Origin: CAYSCZ01 sp051155775
GTDB lineage: Bacteria > Bacteroidota > Bacteroidia > Cytophagales > Cyclobacteriaceae
Direction of reading: 5' to 3'
Assembly (NCBI GenBank): GCA_051155775.1
Contig: DAXETV010000036.1
Location: 16,022 to 80,021 of the forward strand
Length of the DNA: 64,000 nucleotides
In this document: in pieces, positions 28,640-36,995 of the stretch
Layout of the letters: the number at the start of each line of letters is the position of its first letter
Numbering within the stretch: position 1 is the stretch's first letter
Position numbers and translations under genes: made by a program
Notes under the pieces: model-generated
Told to the model about the DNA's origin: nothing
The model's database searches: none
Seen by the model: only the letters and a program-made list of their open reading frames with translations

Positions 28640-29968
28640 ATGAAAGTTTTACTTGGAGAAAAAGAATATTTCAAAGACATTGATGCCATCCAATTTGAAG
28701 GAGTAGAATCGGATAACCCATTGGCTTACAGGTATTACCAGCCAGATAAAGTAGTGCTCGGCAAGCCGATGAAAGACCACTTCAGGTTTGCAGTAGCTTA
28801 CTGGCACACCTTCTGCAATACCGGAGGCGACCCTTTTGGTCCTGGAACCAAATACTACCCCTGGCTGATAGAACCGGATCCTGTTAAAAGGGCACATAAC
28901 AAAATGGATGCTGCTTTTGAGTTTATCACCAAGCTTGGCATTGAGCACTTCTGCTTCCATGATGTTGACCTGGTCGATGAGGGCGACTCAATTACAGAAA
29001 CAGAAGGCCGGCTCCATGATATTGTGGATTATGGCAGGCAAAAAATTGCAGCCAGTGGTGTGAAAGTGCTTTGGGGAACGGCCAACTTATTTGGAAACCC
29101 CAGATATATGAATGGGGCAGCGACTAATCCCAACTTTGATGTGGTGGCCATAGCAGGTGCGCAGGTAAAAAATGCCCTTGACACAACGATAGCTTTGGAT
29201 GGTGCTAATTACGTGTTTTGGGGCGGACGCGAAGGTTACATGTCACTTCTCAACACCGACCTGGGGCGTGAGCAGGATCATATGGCAAAGTTTTTACACA
29301 TGGCAAAGGATTATGCCCGAAAGCAGGGATTTAAAGGGACTTTTTTTATCGAGCCAAAGCCGGCTGAACCTACCAAGCACCAATATGATTTTGATGCATC
29401 AACGGTATTGGGTTTTCTGAGGAAATACGATTTGATGGATGATTTTAAATTAAACATTGAAGTTAACCATGCTACCCTGGCTTATCATACTTTTCAACAT
29501 GAACTGCAGGTTGCTGCCAATGAAGGCATGTTAGGCAGTATCGATGCCAACCGAGGAGACTATCAGAATGGATGGGACACCGACCAATTCCCAAACAACA
29601 TCTATGAATTAGTGGAAGCCATGCTGGTCATTCAAAAGGCAGGTGGGTTCCGGGGTGGCGGCATAAACTTTGATGCTAAGATGCGAAGAAACTCTACGGA
29701 CCTGGCTGACATTTTTCATGCGCACGTAGGTTCCATCGATTTGTTTGCTAAAGCGCTCTTGATAACAGAGAAAATTCTTAATGAATCTGAATATTCTAAA
29801 CTAATTAGGGAAAGATATGCAAGCTTTGATGATAATCATGGTAAGTTTTTTGAAGAAGGAAAGCTCACCCTTGAAGATTTACATCAATATGCCCATAAAA
29901 TAGATGAACCTGGGTTGATCAGCGGAAAACAGGAATACTTCGAAAACCTAATCAATAGATTTATTTGA
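28640..29968 (+). CDS. xylA: Xylose isomerase
   Basis: Metal-dependent isomerase converting D-xylose to D-xylulose, first step of the pathway. The class II length of 442 residues fits. Catalytic regions include 'YWHTFCNTGGDPFGPGT', the active-site 'HFCFHDVDLVDEG' (His107, Asp110), 'FWGGREGY', the metal-binding 'FFIEPKPAEPTKHQYDFD' (Glu, Lys) and 'IDANRGD'. It lies one base after xylB and is co-transcribed. The order xylB-xylA is conserved in many Bacteroidota as I recall. Confidence 0.98.
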   Translation: MKVLLGEKEYFKDIDAIQFEGVESDNPLAYRYYQPDKVVLGKPMKDHFRFAVAYWHTFCNTGGDPFGPGTKYYPWLIEPDPVKRAHNKMDAAFEFITKLGIEHFCFHDVDLVDEGDSITETEGRLHDIVDYGRQKIAASGVKVLWGTANLFGNPRYMNGAATNPNFDVVAIAGAQVKNALDTTIALDGANYVFWGGREGYMSLLNTDLGREQDHMAKFLHMAKDYARKQGFKGTFFIEPKPAEPTKHQYDFDASTVLGFLRKYDLMDDFKLNIEVNHATLAYHTFQHELQVAANEGMLGSIDANRGDYQNGWDTDQFPNNIYELVEAMLVIQKAGGFRGGGINFDAKMRRNSTDLADIFHAHVGSIDLFAKALLITEKILNESEYSKLIRERYASFDDNHGKFFEEGKLTLEDLHQYAHKIDEPGLISGKQEYFENLINRFI

Positions 29969-30142
29969 TTTTCAGAAAGTTGAAACCGCTTATTTTTATG
30001 TTTTTTTGAAGTAGAACAATAAGTCCTGTGGACAAACAGCTGCGGAAATCTATAGCATAGTTTGAAGGTAATAACCTCCATTCATGGATCCTCAGGAAAA
30101 ATATTACACGGAAACCTATCAGTGTAAAATAGTGGGGATTCT

Positions 30143-31003
30143 TTAGTATCTGTTTTTACGACCTATGCCATCGGGAATGCCTTTATAGTATCGAAAAGAC
30201 TCATAGGCTTTTCCATTTTTATAGGTAATTCTATTCTTAATCCTGTTGTAAAATTCCTTCTGATCTTTTTCGGGGTATTCTTCAAGATTAGGCCCCCTGT
30301 AATTTTCCCACCCGGAACTAAACTGACATATATATTTCATGCCAGCCTCAATACGCTTATCCACATAATCAGTGATGTCTACTTTCACGTTTTGATCACC
30401 TTCATTACCATCAAAAAACAAATATTCTGAGATAAGGTGTGCTTCAAGGCCTTCATGGATAATCTGACCTTCGTATAATAAACGCCATTCAGCGGCCCTG
30501 GAAGCATCTGCAGCCCTGTAAGCGGCAGCCCTGTGGTCAGCTTTATGCCAAACCGGATATCCGAAACCGGGATCAAAAGCCATCAAGACATCAGGTTTTA
30601 ACTTCCTTATCCAGTAAACCAATTTACCCACCAGTTCTTCACGGTCAGCAAACTCAACCCTCCCATCATCATAACCTAAATTGATATAATTTTCTTCAGA
30701 AATCCCCAGTGCTTTCATGGCACTTAACTGTTCCTGACGTCTTATCCTGGAGAGGTCATTCCGGCTGAGTTTCGGGTCCCTGGTACCAACATTTCCAGTG
30801 GTAAGAATGAGAATATAAACATCATTTCCATGGTCATCTAACATGGCCAAAGTGCCATGTGACATATGATCATCATCTGGATGAGCACCTATAAGCAATA
30901 CGGTTTTATCAGTCCATTCTTCTATCGGTTGATCCGGTTGGCATAATACGGCAAAAGGGGATAATAAAAGTGTTAGGTAAAAAAATCTAATCATGATTTT
31001 CAT
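30143..31003 (-). CDS. PIG-L family deacetylase, secreted
   Basis: Zinc-dependent N-deacetylase of the LmbE/PIG-L family with a cleavable signal peptide (about 1-22), hence periplasmic or extracellular. The metal motif is 'GAHPDDDHMSHG' (His41, Asp43, Asp44), followed by 'TTGNVGT' and 'SRIRRQEQLSAMKALG'. A later metal His is in 'VWHKADHRAAAYRA'. It starts one base after the sugar dehydrogenase-cytochrome stop, so both are co-expressed; together they suggest processing of an amino- or N-acetyl-sugar outside the cytoplasm. A weak hairpin (TTACAC / GTGTAA, 30104-30127) followed by T residues lies just past the stop and may be its terminator. Confidence 0.88.
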   Translation of the reverse strand: MKIMIRFFYLTLLLSPFAVLCQPDQPIEEWTDKTVLLIGAHPDDDHMSHGTLAMLDDHGNDVYILILTTGNVGTRDPKLSRNDLSRIRRQEQLSAMKALGISEENYINLGYDDGRVEFADREELVGKLVYWIRKLKPDVLMAFDPGFGYPVWHKADHRAAAYRAADASRAAEWRLLYEGQIIHEGLEAHLISEYLFFDGNEGDQNVKVDITDYVDKRIEAGMKYICQFSSGWENYRGPNLEEYPEKDQKEFYNRIKNRITYKNGKAYESFRYYKGIPDGIGRKNRY

Positions 31004-31004
31004 C

Positions 31005-32720
31005 TTACGATTCTTCCTGTTGACTCCTTACTGCGGCCACCTCTTCTTTTACTATAGCGCTGGCATCATTTCCAAAGCTATTTCTAACATATGTCAGCAC
31101 ATCGGCGATCTGCTGATCACTAAGAAAGGCGTGTGAAGCCATGGCATTTTGGTAGGTTTCTCCATCAATCACAAGGGATTCGGAAAGACCATTCAGCACA
31201 ACTTTGATTAACCGTTCCTTATCTCCTGTAACCCATTCAGTATTTACTAAAGGAGGATTCAATCCTGGAACGCCTTTACCATTTTGCATGTGACAGGCCT
31301 GACAGTATTGTGTGTAGACCTTCTGGCCTGCAGTTAATTCGGCACTTACCTCTTGTGTATTAACAGTCTGACTGGAAGCTACACTTTCCTGTTCAGCCCT
31401 TGGTGCAGGAATACCTTCCGGGTAATACATTACGCGCCAAATGCGTCCTTGCTGAGAATCAGAAATATACAAAGATCCATCAGAACCTTGTGCCAAACCT
31501 GTTGGCCTGAATTCAGCATTACCAGGGCTCTTGACCTTGCTGTCTCCTTCAAAGTTATCCGCAAAAATTTCCCAGTCACCATTTGGTTTACCATCTTTCA
31601 TTGGTACAAAAACCACACAAAAACCATCCTGAAAATGATTCAGCCTATTCCACGAACCATGAAAAGCGATGAAAGCGCCGTTTTTATATTTTTCAGGGAA
31701 CATATCTCCCGTGTAGAATAGTAGGTCATTCGGTCCCCAATGGCCCGGAAATCCGATAAGTGGCATTTTAGCCTCTTCACACCTGCCAATAGTTTCACCA
31801 TCACCACCATATTCAGGTGCTAATAGTTTCTCACCTGTTTTGTAATTAAAATAACAATATGGCCAACCAAAATCGTCGTTTTCATTAACCTGAAGAAATT
31901 CCTCAGCTGGTAGTTCTACGTTTTCATCTTCAGTGAAGTGCTCTGGCCAAAAGCGGTGCAAGTCATCCCTTCCATGTTGAACTACATACAACTGATTAGT
32001 TGCTTTATTCCAATCTAGTGCAACTGCGTTTCGTATACCCGTTGCGTAGCGTGTTGCGTCATCAACGGTCTGTCCAATCTTACTGTCACTAAACTTCCAT
32101 ACCCCAGCGCGGGTCTCAAGTTCCAAACAAGGGTCAATTCCTGGTGAGCCTTTTGTTCTTAACTCTTCCTGGCATGCATTCGACCTGGAACCAATGGTCA
32201 CATACATATTACCTTTCCCATCAAAAGTAAAGGGTTTTGAAACATGCCCCCCTTCATAGGGTATGGTTGCCATGGTATCCACTTCATCTATTGGGGTTAG
32301 TTTTTTTGGGTCAAGCTTTGCCCTAAATACCTGAGTGGCAGATGAAAAGTAGACGTGGTTGTTATGAATAGCCATACCAGTTCCCCTATTTGTGCCAAAA
32401 CCTCTTATTATATCAGCACTACCATCCCCGTTCAAATCACGCAAGGCCAGATTACCAAAACCATCTCCTGTCAGCTTCCGCATGTTGACATAGATGTCTC
32501 CATTATCCCTGACAAAAAGGTGGCGTGCTCTGCCTTCTCCTAATTTTTCAGCAACCACTACTGCGGCAAATTTTTCAGGCAGTTTTATTCCTCCATTTCC
32601 TGAGGAAGGTTGAATAATCAATTTGTCTGAAACTTCTTTTATGTTGGATTTCTGTTCTTGTTGTGTTCCACATCCGACAAACCAAATTAATGTGATTATA
32701 AAAGCAATTCTATTTAGCAT
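31005..32720 (-). CDS. Soluble-glucose/sorbosone-dehydrogenase-like lipoprotein with C-terminal cytochrome c
   Basis: 571-residue lipoprotein (lipobox 'FVGCG', Cys17). Residues about 45-430 form a six-bladed glucose/sorbosone-dehydrogenase-type propeller with 'TGIRNAVALDWNK', 'QHGRDDL' and 'FHGSWNR'. Enzymes of this family use PQQ, though the cofactor residues were not traced. The C-terminal domain is a class I cytochrome c with the haem motif 'CQACHMQNGKG' (about 473-477) and a likely Met ligand in 'NAMASHAF'. It could oxidise a sugar and pass electrons through its own haem. It heads an operon with the PIG-L deacetylase. A 14-bp palindrome lies 54 bp upstream of its start. Confidence 0.9.
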   Translation of the reverse strand: MLNRIAFIITLIWFVGCGTQQEQKSNIKEVSDKLIIQPSSGNGGIKLPEKFAAVVVAEKLGEGRARHLFVRDNGDIYVNMRKLTGDGFGNLALRDLNGDGSADIIRGFGTNRGTGMAIHNNHVYFSSATQVFRAKLDPKKLTPIDEVDTMATIPYEGGHVSKPFTFDGKGNMYVTIGSRSNACQEELRTKGSPGIDPCLELETRAGVWKFSDSKIGQTVDDATRYATGIRNAVALDWNKATNQLYVVQHGRDDLHRFWPEHFTEDENVELPAEEFLQVNENDDFGWPYCYFNYKTGEKLLAPEYGGDGETIGRCEEAKMPLIGFPGHWGPNDLLFYTGDMFPEKYKNGAFIAFHGSWNRLNHFQDGFCVVFVPMKDGKPNGDWEIFADNFEGDSKVKSPGNAEFRPTGLAQGSDGSLYISDSQQGRIWRVMYYPEGIPAPRAEQESVASSQTVNTQEVSAELTAGQKVYTQYCQACHMQNGKGVPGLNPPLVNTEWVTGDKERLIKVVLNGLSESLVIDGETYQNAMASHAFLSDQQIADVLTYVRNSFGNDASAIVKEEVAAVRSQQEES

Positions 32721-32773
32721 GGGTAAAATATTGAGTATTATCCTTAAATCTAATGATGTTTAATTAAAATCAG

Positions 32774-32787
32774 ATTTGTAAACAAAT
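32774..32787. promoter_or_regulatory. 14-bp palindrome upstream of the sugar dehydrogenase gene
   Basis: ATTTGT-AA-ACAAAT is an inverted repeat with a two-base centre, 54 bp before the start of the dehydrogenase lipoprotein. AT-rich palindromes of this length are common by chance, so this is only a candidate operator. Confidence 0.2.
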
Positions 32788-32810
32788 ATTAATTGACTAA
32801 GTATATTGTT

Positions 32811-33368
32811 CTAAAAACTTATCAGTGTTTCTGCAATAAATTCACCTTTTGCCATTCTGTAACCTACCCTGTCATTTCTGAATTTTTTTGCCCAATCAAT
32901 TTTTAACAACTCATACTCCACGGCTCGTGATGGATTGGCCAGTAATAAGTCACGAAAAAGTACTTGATTAAGCATCTCATGCCGGGATGGGCACATATGA
33001 ACATGGAAAATCTGTGCTTTTGATGCATTCAGATTATACCCCTTCACAAAAATCATATAATCCTCAGCTTTATCGAATTGCCGGAAAAAGTGATAATTCA
33101 ACCTTTCCATCGCGCTTATGATGCCTTTATTGAAGAGGTATTCCCCGGAGATTTCAATTGAAATATCAATGTACGGCTTAGCGCTTATAGCAGGTATTGC
33201 AGTGCTTCCAACGTGCTCAATCTTTATTATTTTTTCACCAATGAATTCAGTGATTTTTTGTCGTTCAACCGCATAAATTAACTTCCAATTTGGATCATGA
33301 CTGACCAGTTCAACAGGAAAAAGTGTGTCCCATTCCGTTTTAGTAGGATCTTCCAGTCTTTTATGCAT
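32811..33368 (-). CDS. GrpB family protein (UPF0157)
   Basis: 185-residue cytoplasmic protein of the GrpB/UPF0157 family, a nucleotidyltransferase-like fold. It has 'VELVSHDPNWKLIYAVERQ', 'IEHVGSTAIPAISAKPYIDI', and a late 'HVHMCPSRHEML' block, all typical. Members are often found next to N-acetyltransferases, as here: the preceding GNAT gene ends three bases before its start. The biochemical activity is not established for most members. Confidence 0.93.
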   Translation of the reverse strand: MHKRLEDPTKTEWDTLFPVELVSHDPNWKLIYAVERQKITEFIGEKIIKIEHVGSTAIPAISAKPYIDISIEISGEYLFNKGIISAMERLNYHFFRQFDKAEDYMIFVKGYNLNASKAQIFHVHMCPSRHEMLNQVLFRDLLLANPSRAVEYELLKIDWAKKFRNDRVGYRMAKGEFIAETLISF

Positions 33369-33371
33369 ACC

Positions 33372-33917
33372 CTAAAAATATGAGTTCGCGTTTATGATCT
33401 TATAAAGCACATGTCTTCTCAGCCTATGGCCTATAGGTAATTTTGGATGGTCAAACTCACCTATTTGCTGCATGCCAATCTTCTGCATCACCCTTTCCGA
33501 CCTTAAGTTTAATATGGAGGTTAATGAATACACTTCCTTAAAATTCAACTGATTAAACCCATAACTAATTGATGCTAAGGCTCCCTCGGTAGCAAAACCA
33601 TTGTTCCATTCTGTTTTCATGAGTCTCCAGCCTATTTCGATGCAGGGTGTAAAATATGCTTTGAACGAAGGATACATGAAGCCAATAAAACCAATAAATT
33701 TTCTGTTGTCTAAGCGATCAACAGCATATAAGCTAAAGCCGTGGATTTTCATGGCACTCCTTATTTTATTAAAAAACCTTAAGCTTTCATCCTGCGAAAG
33801 GGCATATGGAAAAAATTCCATAACCTCCTTATCCTTATTCATCTGGGTAAAAGGCAATAGATCATCATCTTTCCAGTCCCTAAACCCTAATCGTGTGGAT
33901 TTAAACAAGTATAGCAA
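33372..33917 (-). CDS. GNAT family N-acetyltransferase (RimJ-like)
   Basis: 181-residue acetyltransferase with 'TRLGFRDWKDDDLLPFTQMN', 'FIGFIGFMYPS', 'CIEIGWRLMKTEWNNGFATEGA' (acetyl-CoA loop) and 'ERVMQKIGMQQIG', the order of RimJ/RimL-type enzymes. The start is TTG at 33917; no ATG fits before the conserved core. It follows the CAP-domain gene by 14 bp and precedes GrpB by three bases, making a possible three-gene operon. The substrate is unknown. Confidence 0.9.
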   Translation of the reverse strand: MLYLFKSTRLGFRDWKDDDLLPFTQMNKDKEVMEFFPYALSQDESLRFFNKIRSAMKIHGFSLYAVDRLDNRKFIGFIGFMYPSFKAYFTPCIEIGWRLMKTEWNNGFATEGALASISYGFNQLNFKEVYSLTSILNLRSERVMQKIGMQQIGEFDHPKLPIGHRLRRHVLYKIINANSYF

Positions 33918-33931
33918 ACGTTTACCGGATG

Positions 33932-35809
33932 TTACTCTTTAAGGTATTGTTGAAAATTCGCTTTATTAACGCCAGGCAATTTAAACTGATCAAGCATTTT
34001 CTGATCCTGGCGTGTAATACGATCTCGCATATCGATGGAATATCCCTTTGAAAGAACGGGGTCATTCAGTATTTCCTGAGCCAATGCTGAGTAATTATTT
34101 TCTATCAATGTATAAGCCACCCTTAGATTCCGGTTATCCATAGTCTTTTGATAATGCTCAGGATATTGCTGTTCAATCATTTGCAAATACCAGGATATGA
34201 AGAGATTGAATGAATAGTACGATTCTAATTCACCGGATATTATATTTTCATTTATAGAATACGGGGTATCCTTTTGCCTCATTTGTATCTCGGCTTTTAA
34301 CCCGTGATAATAAGCATTGAATTCTTCTAAGATACCATAAATTCCACTTAGCTGGGAGCCCATATCAGATTTATCACCGATATATAGTTCGTAGTACATC
34401 ATATCCGTTCGTCTGGAGGCAGGTAAAAAACGATTGAGTTCGTTTGAATTTACCACAGCAATTTCAGGCACCTTGATGATAATTTCCCGGTCAATGATAT
34501 AAGCACTTACCTCCCACGCGCTGAATTTATGATCCACATGGTGAGTCGTCTCATGAACGATGGTGCTGAAGGCATCTACCAATCCCTTTTCAGTATGTAC
34601 ATCAACCCAACGAGTAAAGTCTTCATCAGGATCATACTGCAATATCGCATGAGCATCGGGACAGCATACCCTGCTTAGATCCAAATAAAATTGTCTTTCC
34701 TCAGCTTTACTATTTATTCGTGGGGTGTTGTCTTCAATCGCGAGCGTTTTGTCATTATCAAGTTCAGAGCGTGGAATTTTATCTTCATTTTTATAATCTC
34801 TCATATCATTATAACCGGAGGAAGTACCCGAAAAAGGGCTTTCTCCAACCCAGTTGCCCGGTGGATTATACTGGCAGACAAAAATGACATCATCACCACA
34901 GGTAATTTGTGCGCAGCCCACTTCCTTGGTGGCCGACCAGATCATCTGTGTGTAATGGCCACAGACCTGATTTTTTTCACATTCATTGGTGTGAGGGTTA
35001 TAGTATTTGCTTTCTGAAGCCCAGGAATCTATGATGTCGCTTACATTGAAAAATCCTTTGGTGCCCATAAAAAGATTTTCTCCATACTCCGATTGACTGT
35101 GCGTGAAATTACATCCATCCGCTGCTAACTGCTCTACCCACCTCGCAGCTGATGTTTCTAAAGTTGAAGACCAAACCAGTTCGGGCACGTTAACCTGTCG
35201 TCGCCAATAATTATGTCGCGCTAGCGCGGTTTCTACAAAAGAAGATTCTGACCTAACAGGTTGGACATCTTTTTTTATATCCTCACCTATAGTTTGCTGA
35301 GATAGGTTCGGGGATGGTTTGGAAAAAGGCCCCTGGCCAACAATGTTACCGGGAGGACTGTATTGACATACAATGATGACATAATCGTCACAATCCACCC
35401 GGGCACAACCCAGATCAGTGGTGGTGGACCAGACCACCTGGGTATAATGACCACAAACCTTATTTTTTTCACAGCTATTGGTTCTTTCATCATAAAATTC
35501 TTCTTCTGACATCCATGAATCGACGGCATCAACCGGGCCATAATATCCTTTGGTACCCATGAAAAGATTTTCACCATAATTACCGTCGCTATGACGCATA
35601 TCACATTGTCTTGCCAGTGTGTTTGCCCAGTCTTCGGCCGACGCTTCCAATGCACTTGACCACTTTAATGGCTGGACACCTTTATTCGACCGCCAATGAT
35701 TATGTCTTTCCAGTATGGATTGATTGAAATCGTTTTGAGCCACCAACTGGATTATTAACAGTGCGATCAGTATTGTAGTCAGTAGAAATATTTTAAGTAA
35801 ATGGTTCAT
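33932..35809 (-). CDS. Secreted protein with two CAP domains and a C-terminal HExxH region
   Basis: 625 residues from ATG 35809, chosen because it gives a clean signal peptide (about 1-24); the frame runs on to 35863. Two SCP/CAP domains (about 30-155 and 193-320) each carry 'HNHWR'/'HNYWRR', 'YGENLFMGTKG', 'CGHYTQ' and 'CQYxPPGN'. After a linker comes a C-terminal domain (about 365-625) with 'VHETTHHVDHKF', an HExxH zinc motif at 419-423, and a later 'LEEFNAYYHG' that could supply a third ligand. It resembles no metallopeptidase family I can name. CAP proteins bind sterols/lipids or act as proteases in other phyla. Cys pairs suggest disulfides in the CAP domains. Confidence 0.82.
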   Translation of the reverse strand: MNHLLKIFLLTTILIALLIIQLVAQNDFNQSILERHNHWRSNKGVQPLKWSSALEASAEDWANTLARQCDMRHSDGNYGENLFMGTKGYYGPVDAVDSWMSEEEFYDERTNSCEKNKVCGHYTQVVWSTTTDLGCARVDCDDYVIIVCQYSPPGNIVGQGPFSKPSPNLSQQTIGEDIKKDVQPVRSESSFVETALARHNYWRRQVNVPELVWSSTLETSAARWVEQLAADGCNFTHSQSEYGENLFMGTKGFFNVSDIIDSWASESKYYNPHTNECEKNQVCGHYTQMIWSATKEVGCAQITCGDDVIFVCQYNPPGNWVGESPFSGTSSGYNDMRDYKNEDKIPRSELDNDKTLAIEDNTPRINSKAEERQFYLDLSRVCCPDAHAILQYDPDEDFTRWVDVHTEKGLVDAFSTIVHETTHHVDHKFSAWEVSAYIIDREIIIKVPEIAVVNSNELNRFLPASRRTDMMYYELYIGDKSDMGSQLSGIYGILEEFNAYYHGLKAEIQMRQKDTPYSINENIISGELESYYSFNLFISWYLQMIEQQYPEHYQKTMDNRNLRVAYTLIENNYSALAQEILNDPVLSKGYSIDMRDRITRQDQKMLDQFKLPGVNKANFQQYLKE

Positions 35810-35825
35810 ATCGATAGTAGTTTTA

Positions 35826-35856
35826 CAAATTATAAAGATTCCTGATGTAAAACAAC
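35826..35856 (-). promoter_or_regulatory. Probable promoter of the CAP-domain gene
   Basis: On the minus strand GTTG (35853-35856), a 20-nt spacer and TAATTTG (35826-35832) resemble the Bacteroidota promoter. It sits about 17 bp before the ATG. The same shortened -7 box (TAATTTG) is seen before mrp and the aldolase gene. Confidence 0.35.
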
Positions 35857-35893
35857 TATCCAATAACTGAGAATCTTAAATGCTTCTATCTGC

Positions 35894-36382
35894 TTATTGT
35901 CTGGTTAATGAATCGTTGGTTGAAAAATGATAGGCATCATTTAAATAATTTCGAGCTTTTATAAGCGAAAGTTTAGCCATTTTAAAATCACTCCTATCCA
36001 GATGTTCCATGGCCAACTTCATTTCAGCATTTGAAAGTGCTTTCAATACCTTCATGAAACGATTTCTGTAAAAACTTTGATCGATATTTCTAAAAGTAAC
36101 TTCTCTTTCAATGTCTTTTAATTCTGTTAATGCAATTTTTACATAGTCATTAGAGTAGCTATTATGCTCTTCAATATGCGATTTTATGATTGATATGATC
36201 TTTTCAATATCACTTTCTGCCCTTAATACTTCATAAGCAGAGATATCTTCACATGCCTCTATCATATATGTTGCTTCCTGGGTTTTTTTATCCTGTTTCA
36301 TAAAATAAATGATAAATAAAAAAGCAAGCATCCCTGAAAATAAGGTCAGGGTAACCAAAGAACTACCAATAAATGTTTTCAT
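35894..36382 (-). CDS. Hypothetical single-pass membrane protein
   Basis: 162 residues with one N-terminal transmembrane helix (about 9-28) and a helical, charged remainder. The sequence 'IIKSHIEEHNSYSNDYVKIALTELKDIEREV' (abbreviated) and 'KALSNAEMKLAMEHLDRSD' have coiled-coil-like heptads. There is no recognisable domain. It starts 18 bp after the DsrE-like lipoprotein gene and is probably co-transcribed with it. The function is unknown. Confidence 0.7.
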   Translation of the reverse strand: MKTFIGSSLVTLTLFSGMLAFLFIIYFMKQDKKTQEATYMIEACEDISAYEVLRAESDIEKIISIIKSHIEEHNSYSNDYVKIALTELKDIEREVTFRNIDQSFYRNRFMKVLKALSNAEMKLAMEHLDRSDFKMAKLSLIKARNYLNDAYHFSTNDSLTRQ

Positions 36383-36400
36383 TATGATAAAATTTATTTC

Positions 36401-36853
36401 TTAATAAGTCATCACAGTAGGCCCTTCTTTTATACGTTGCATCATTTCATCCTGATTAGCGACAGTAACGCCGGGAACTAAGTCTCCTTCTGCAACCTGG
36501 TGTACTTCCATGCAATGTGGACATGCAAGCACTTTTCCGCCAGCTTTCATTACCAATAAAAGCAGATCATGAATATTTTCATTATCAAAACTTAAGGTAT
36601 CTGCACCCTCCATCATCAACTTCACCCCGTCAACATTAAGAAATATGGTGGTCTGAATTTCATTTTTTAAGGCTTGCTCTGCAAAATGCAATCCCATTAA
36701 AGTGCTGTGGGCATTTTCGAAAGCATCGCTGGTCATGTTTACCATTAAAGTAGTTGACTGAACATTTTCATTGTTAGCAGGATTTTGATTTTGACAAGCA
36801 ACAACTGATAAAATCAGACCTGCAAGTAAAATATTGGTTTTGAGTACCTTCAT
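36401..36853 (-). CDS. DsrE-like lipoprotein
   Basis: Exported lipoprotein (MKVLKTNILLAGLILSVVAC, lipid Cys20) with a DsrE/DsrF-like fold: 'LMVNMTSDAFENAHSTLM', 'TIFLNVDGVKLM' and a conserved-looking CxxC in 'VLACPHCMEVHQV' (Cys111, Cys114). DsrE proteins are usually cytoplasmic sulfur carriers, so a periplasm-facing lipoprotein version is unusual; cytoplasmic relatives carry a single Cys near the same place. ATG 36853 is preferred over ATG 36862, since it shortens the leader to the usual MK-rich start. A palindrome (36872-36886) lies right upstream and the Fur-type operon terminates just beyond it. Confidence 0.78.
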   Translation of the reverse strand: MKVLKTNILLAGLILSVVACQNQNPANNENVQSTTLMVNMTSDAFENAHSTLMGLHFAEQALKNEIQTTIFLNVDGVKLMMEGADTLSFDNENIHDLLLLVMKAGGKVLACPHCMEVHQVAEGDLVPGVTVANQDEMMQRIKEGPTVMTY

Positions 36854-36871
36854 AATAATCATATTTATTCA

Positions 36872-36886
36872 TGCAATTTTATTGCA
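36872..36886. promoter_or_regulatory. 15-bp palindrome TGCAAT-TTT-ATTGCA, candidate Fur-family operator
   Basis: Perfect inverted repeat with a 3-nt centre, 19 bp before the DsrE-like gene start. The 13-base core CAATTTTATTGCA occurs again exactly at 38305-38317 beside the Fur/TonB unit. Binding by the Fur-type regulator encoded at 40711-41142 is an inference. Confidence 0.35.
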
Positions 36887-36941
36887 ATCAATCCCTTTAT
36901 GAATGACATTTTGACCCTCGAAACCTGATTATTATCAAAAA

Positions 36942-36965
36942 AAGGCCGTCATTTTTGACGGCCTT
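36942..36965 (-). terminator. Rho-independent terminator of the Fur/TonB/lipoprotein unit
   Basis: A perfect 10-bp stem (AAGGCCGTCA / TGACGGCCTT) with a TTTT-type four-base loop, followed on the minus strand by a T run (complement of the A-run at 36937-36943). It lies 30 bp past the stop of the duplicated lipoprotein gene, so it separates that unit from the DsrE-like gene. Confidence 0.9.
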
Positions 36966-36995
36966 AGTAAATTACTAAACGAATAAAGAATGGTA

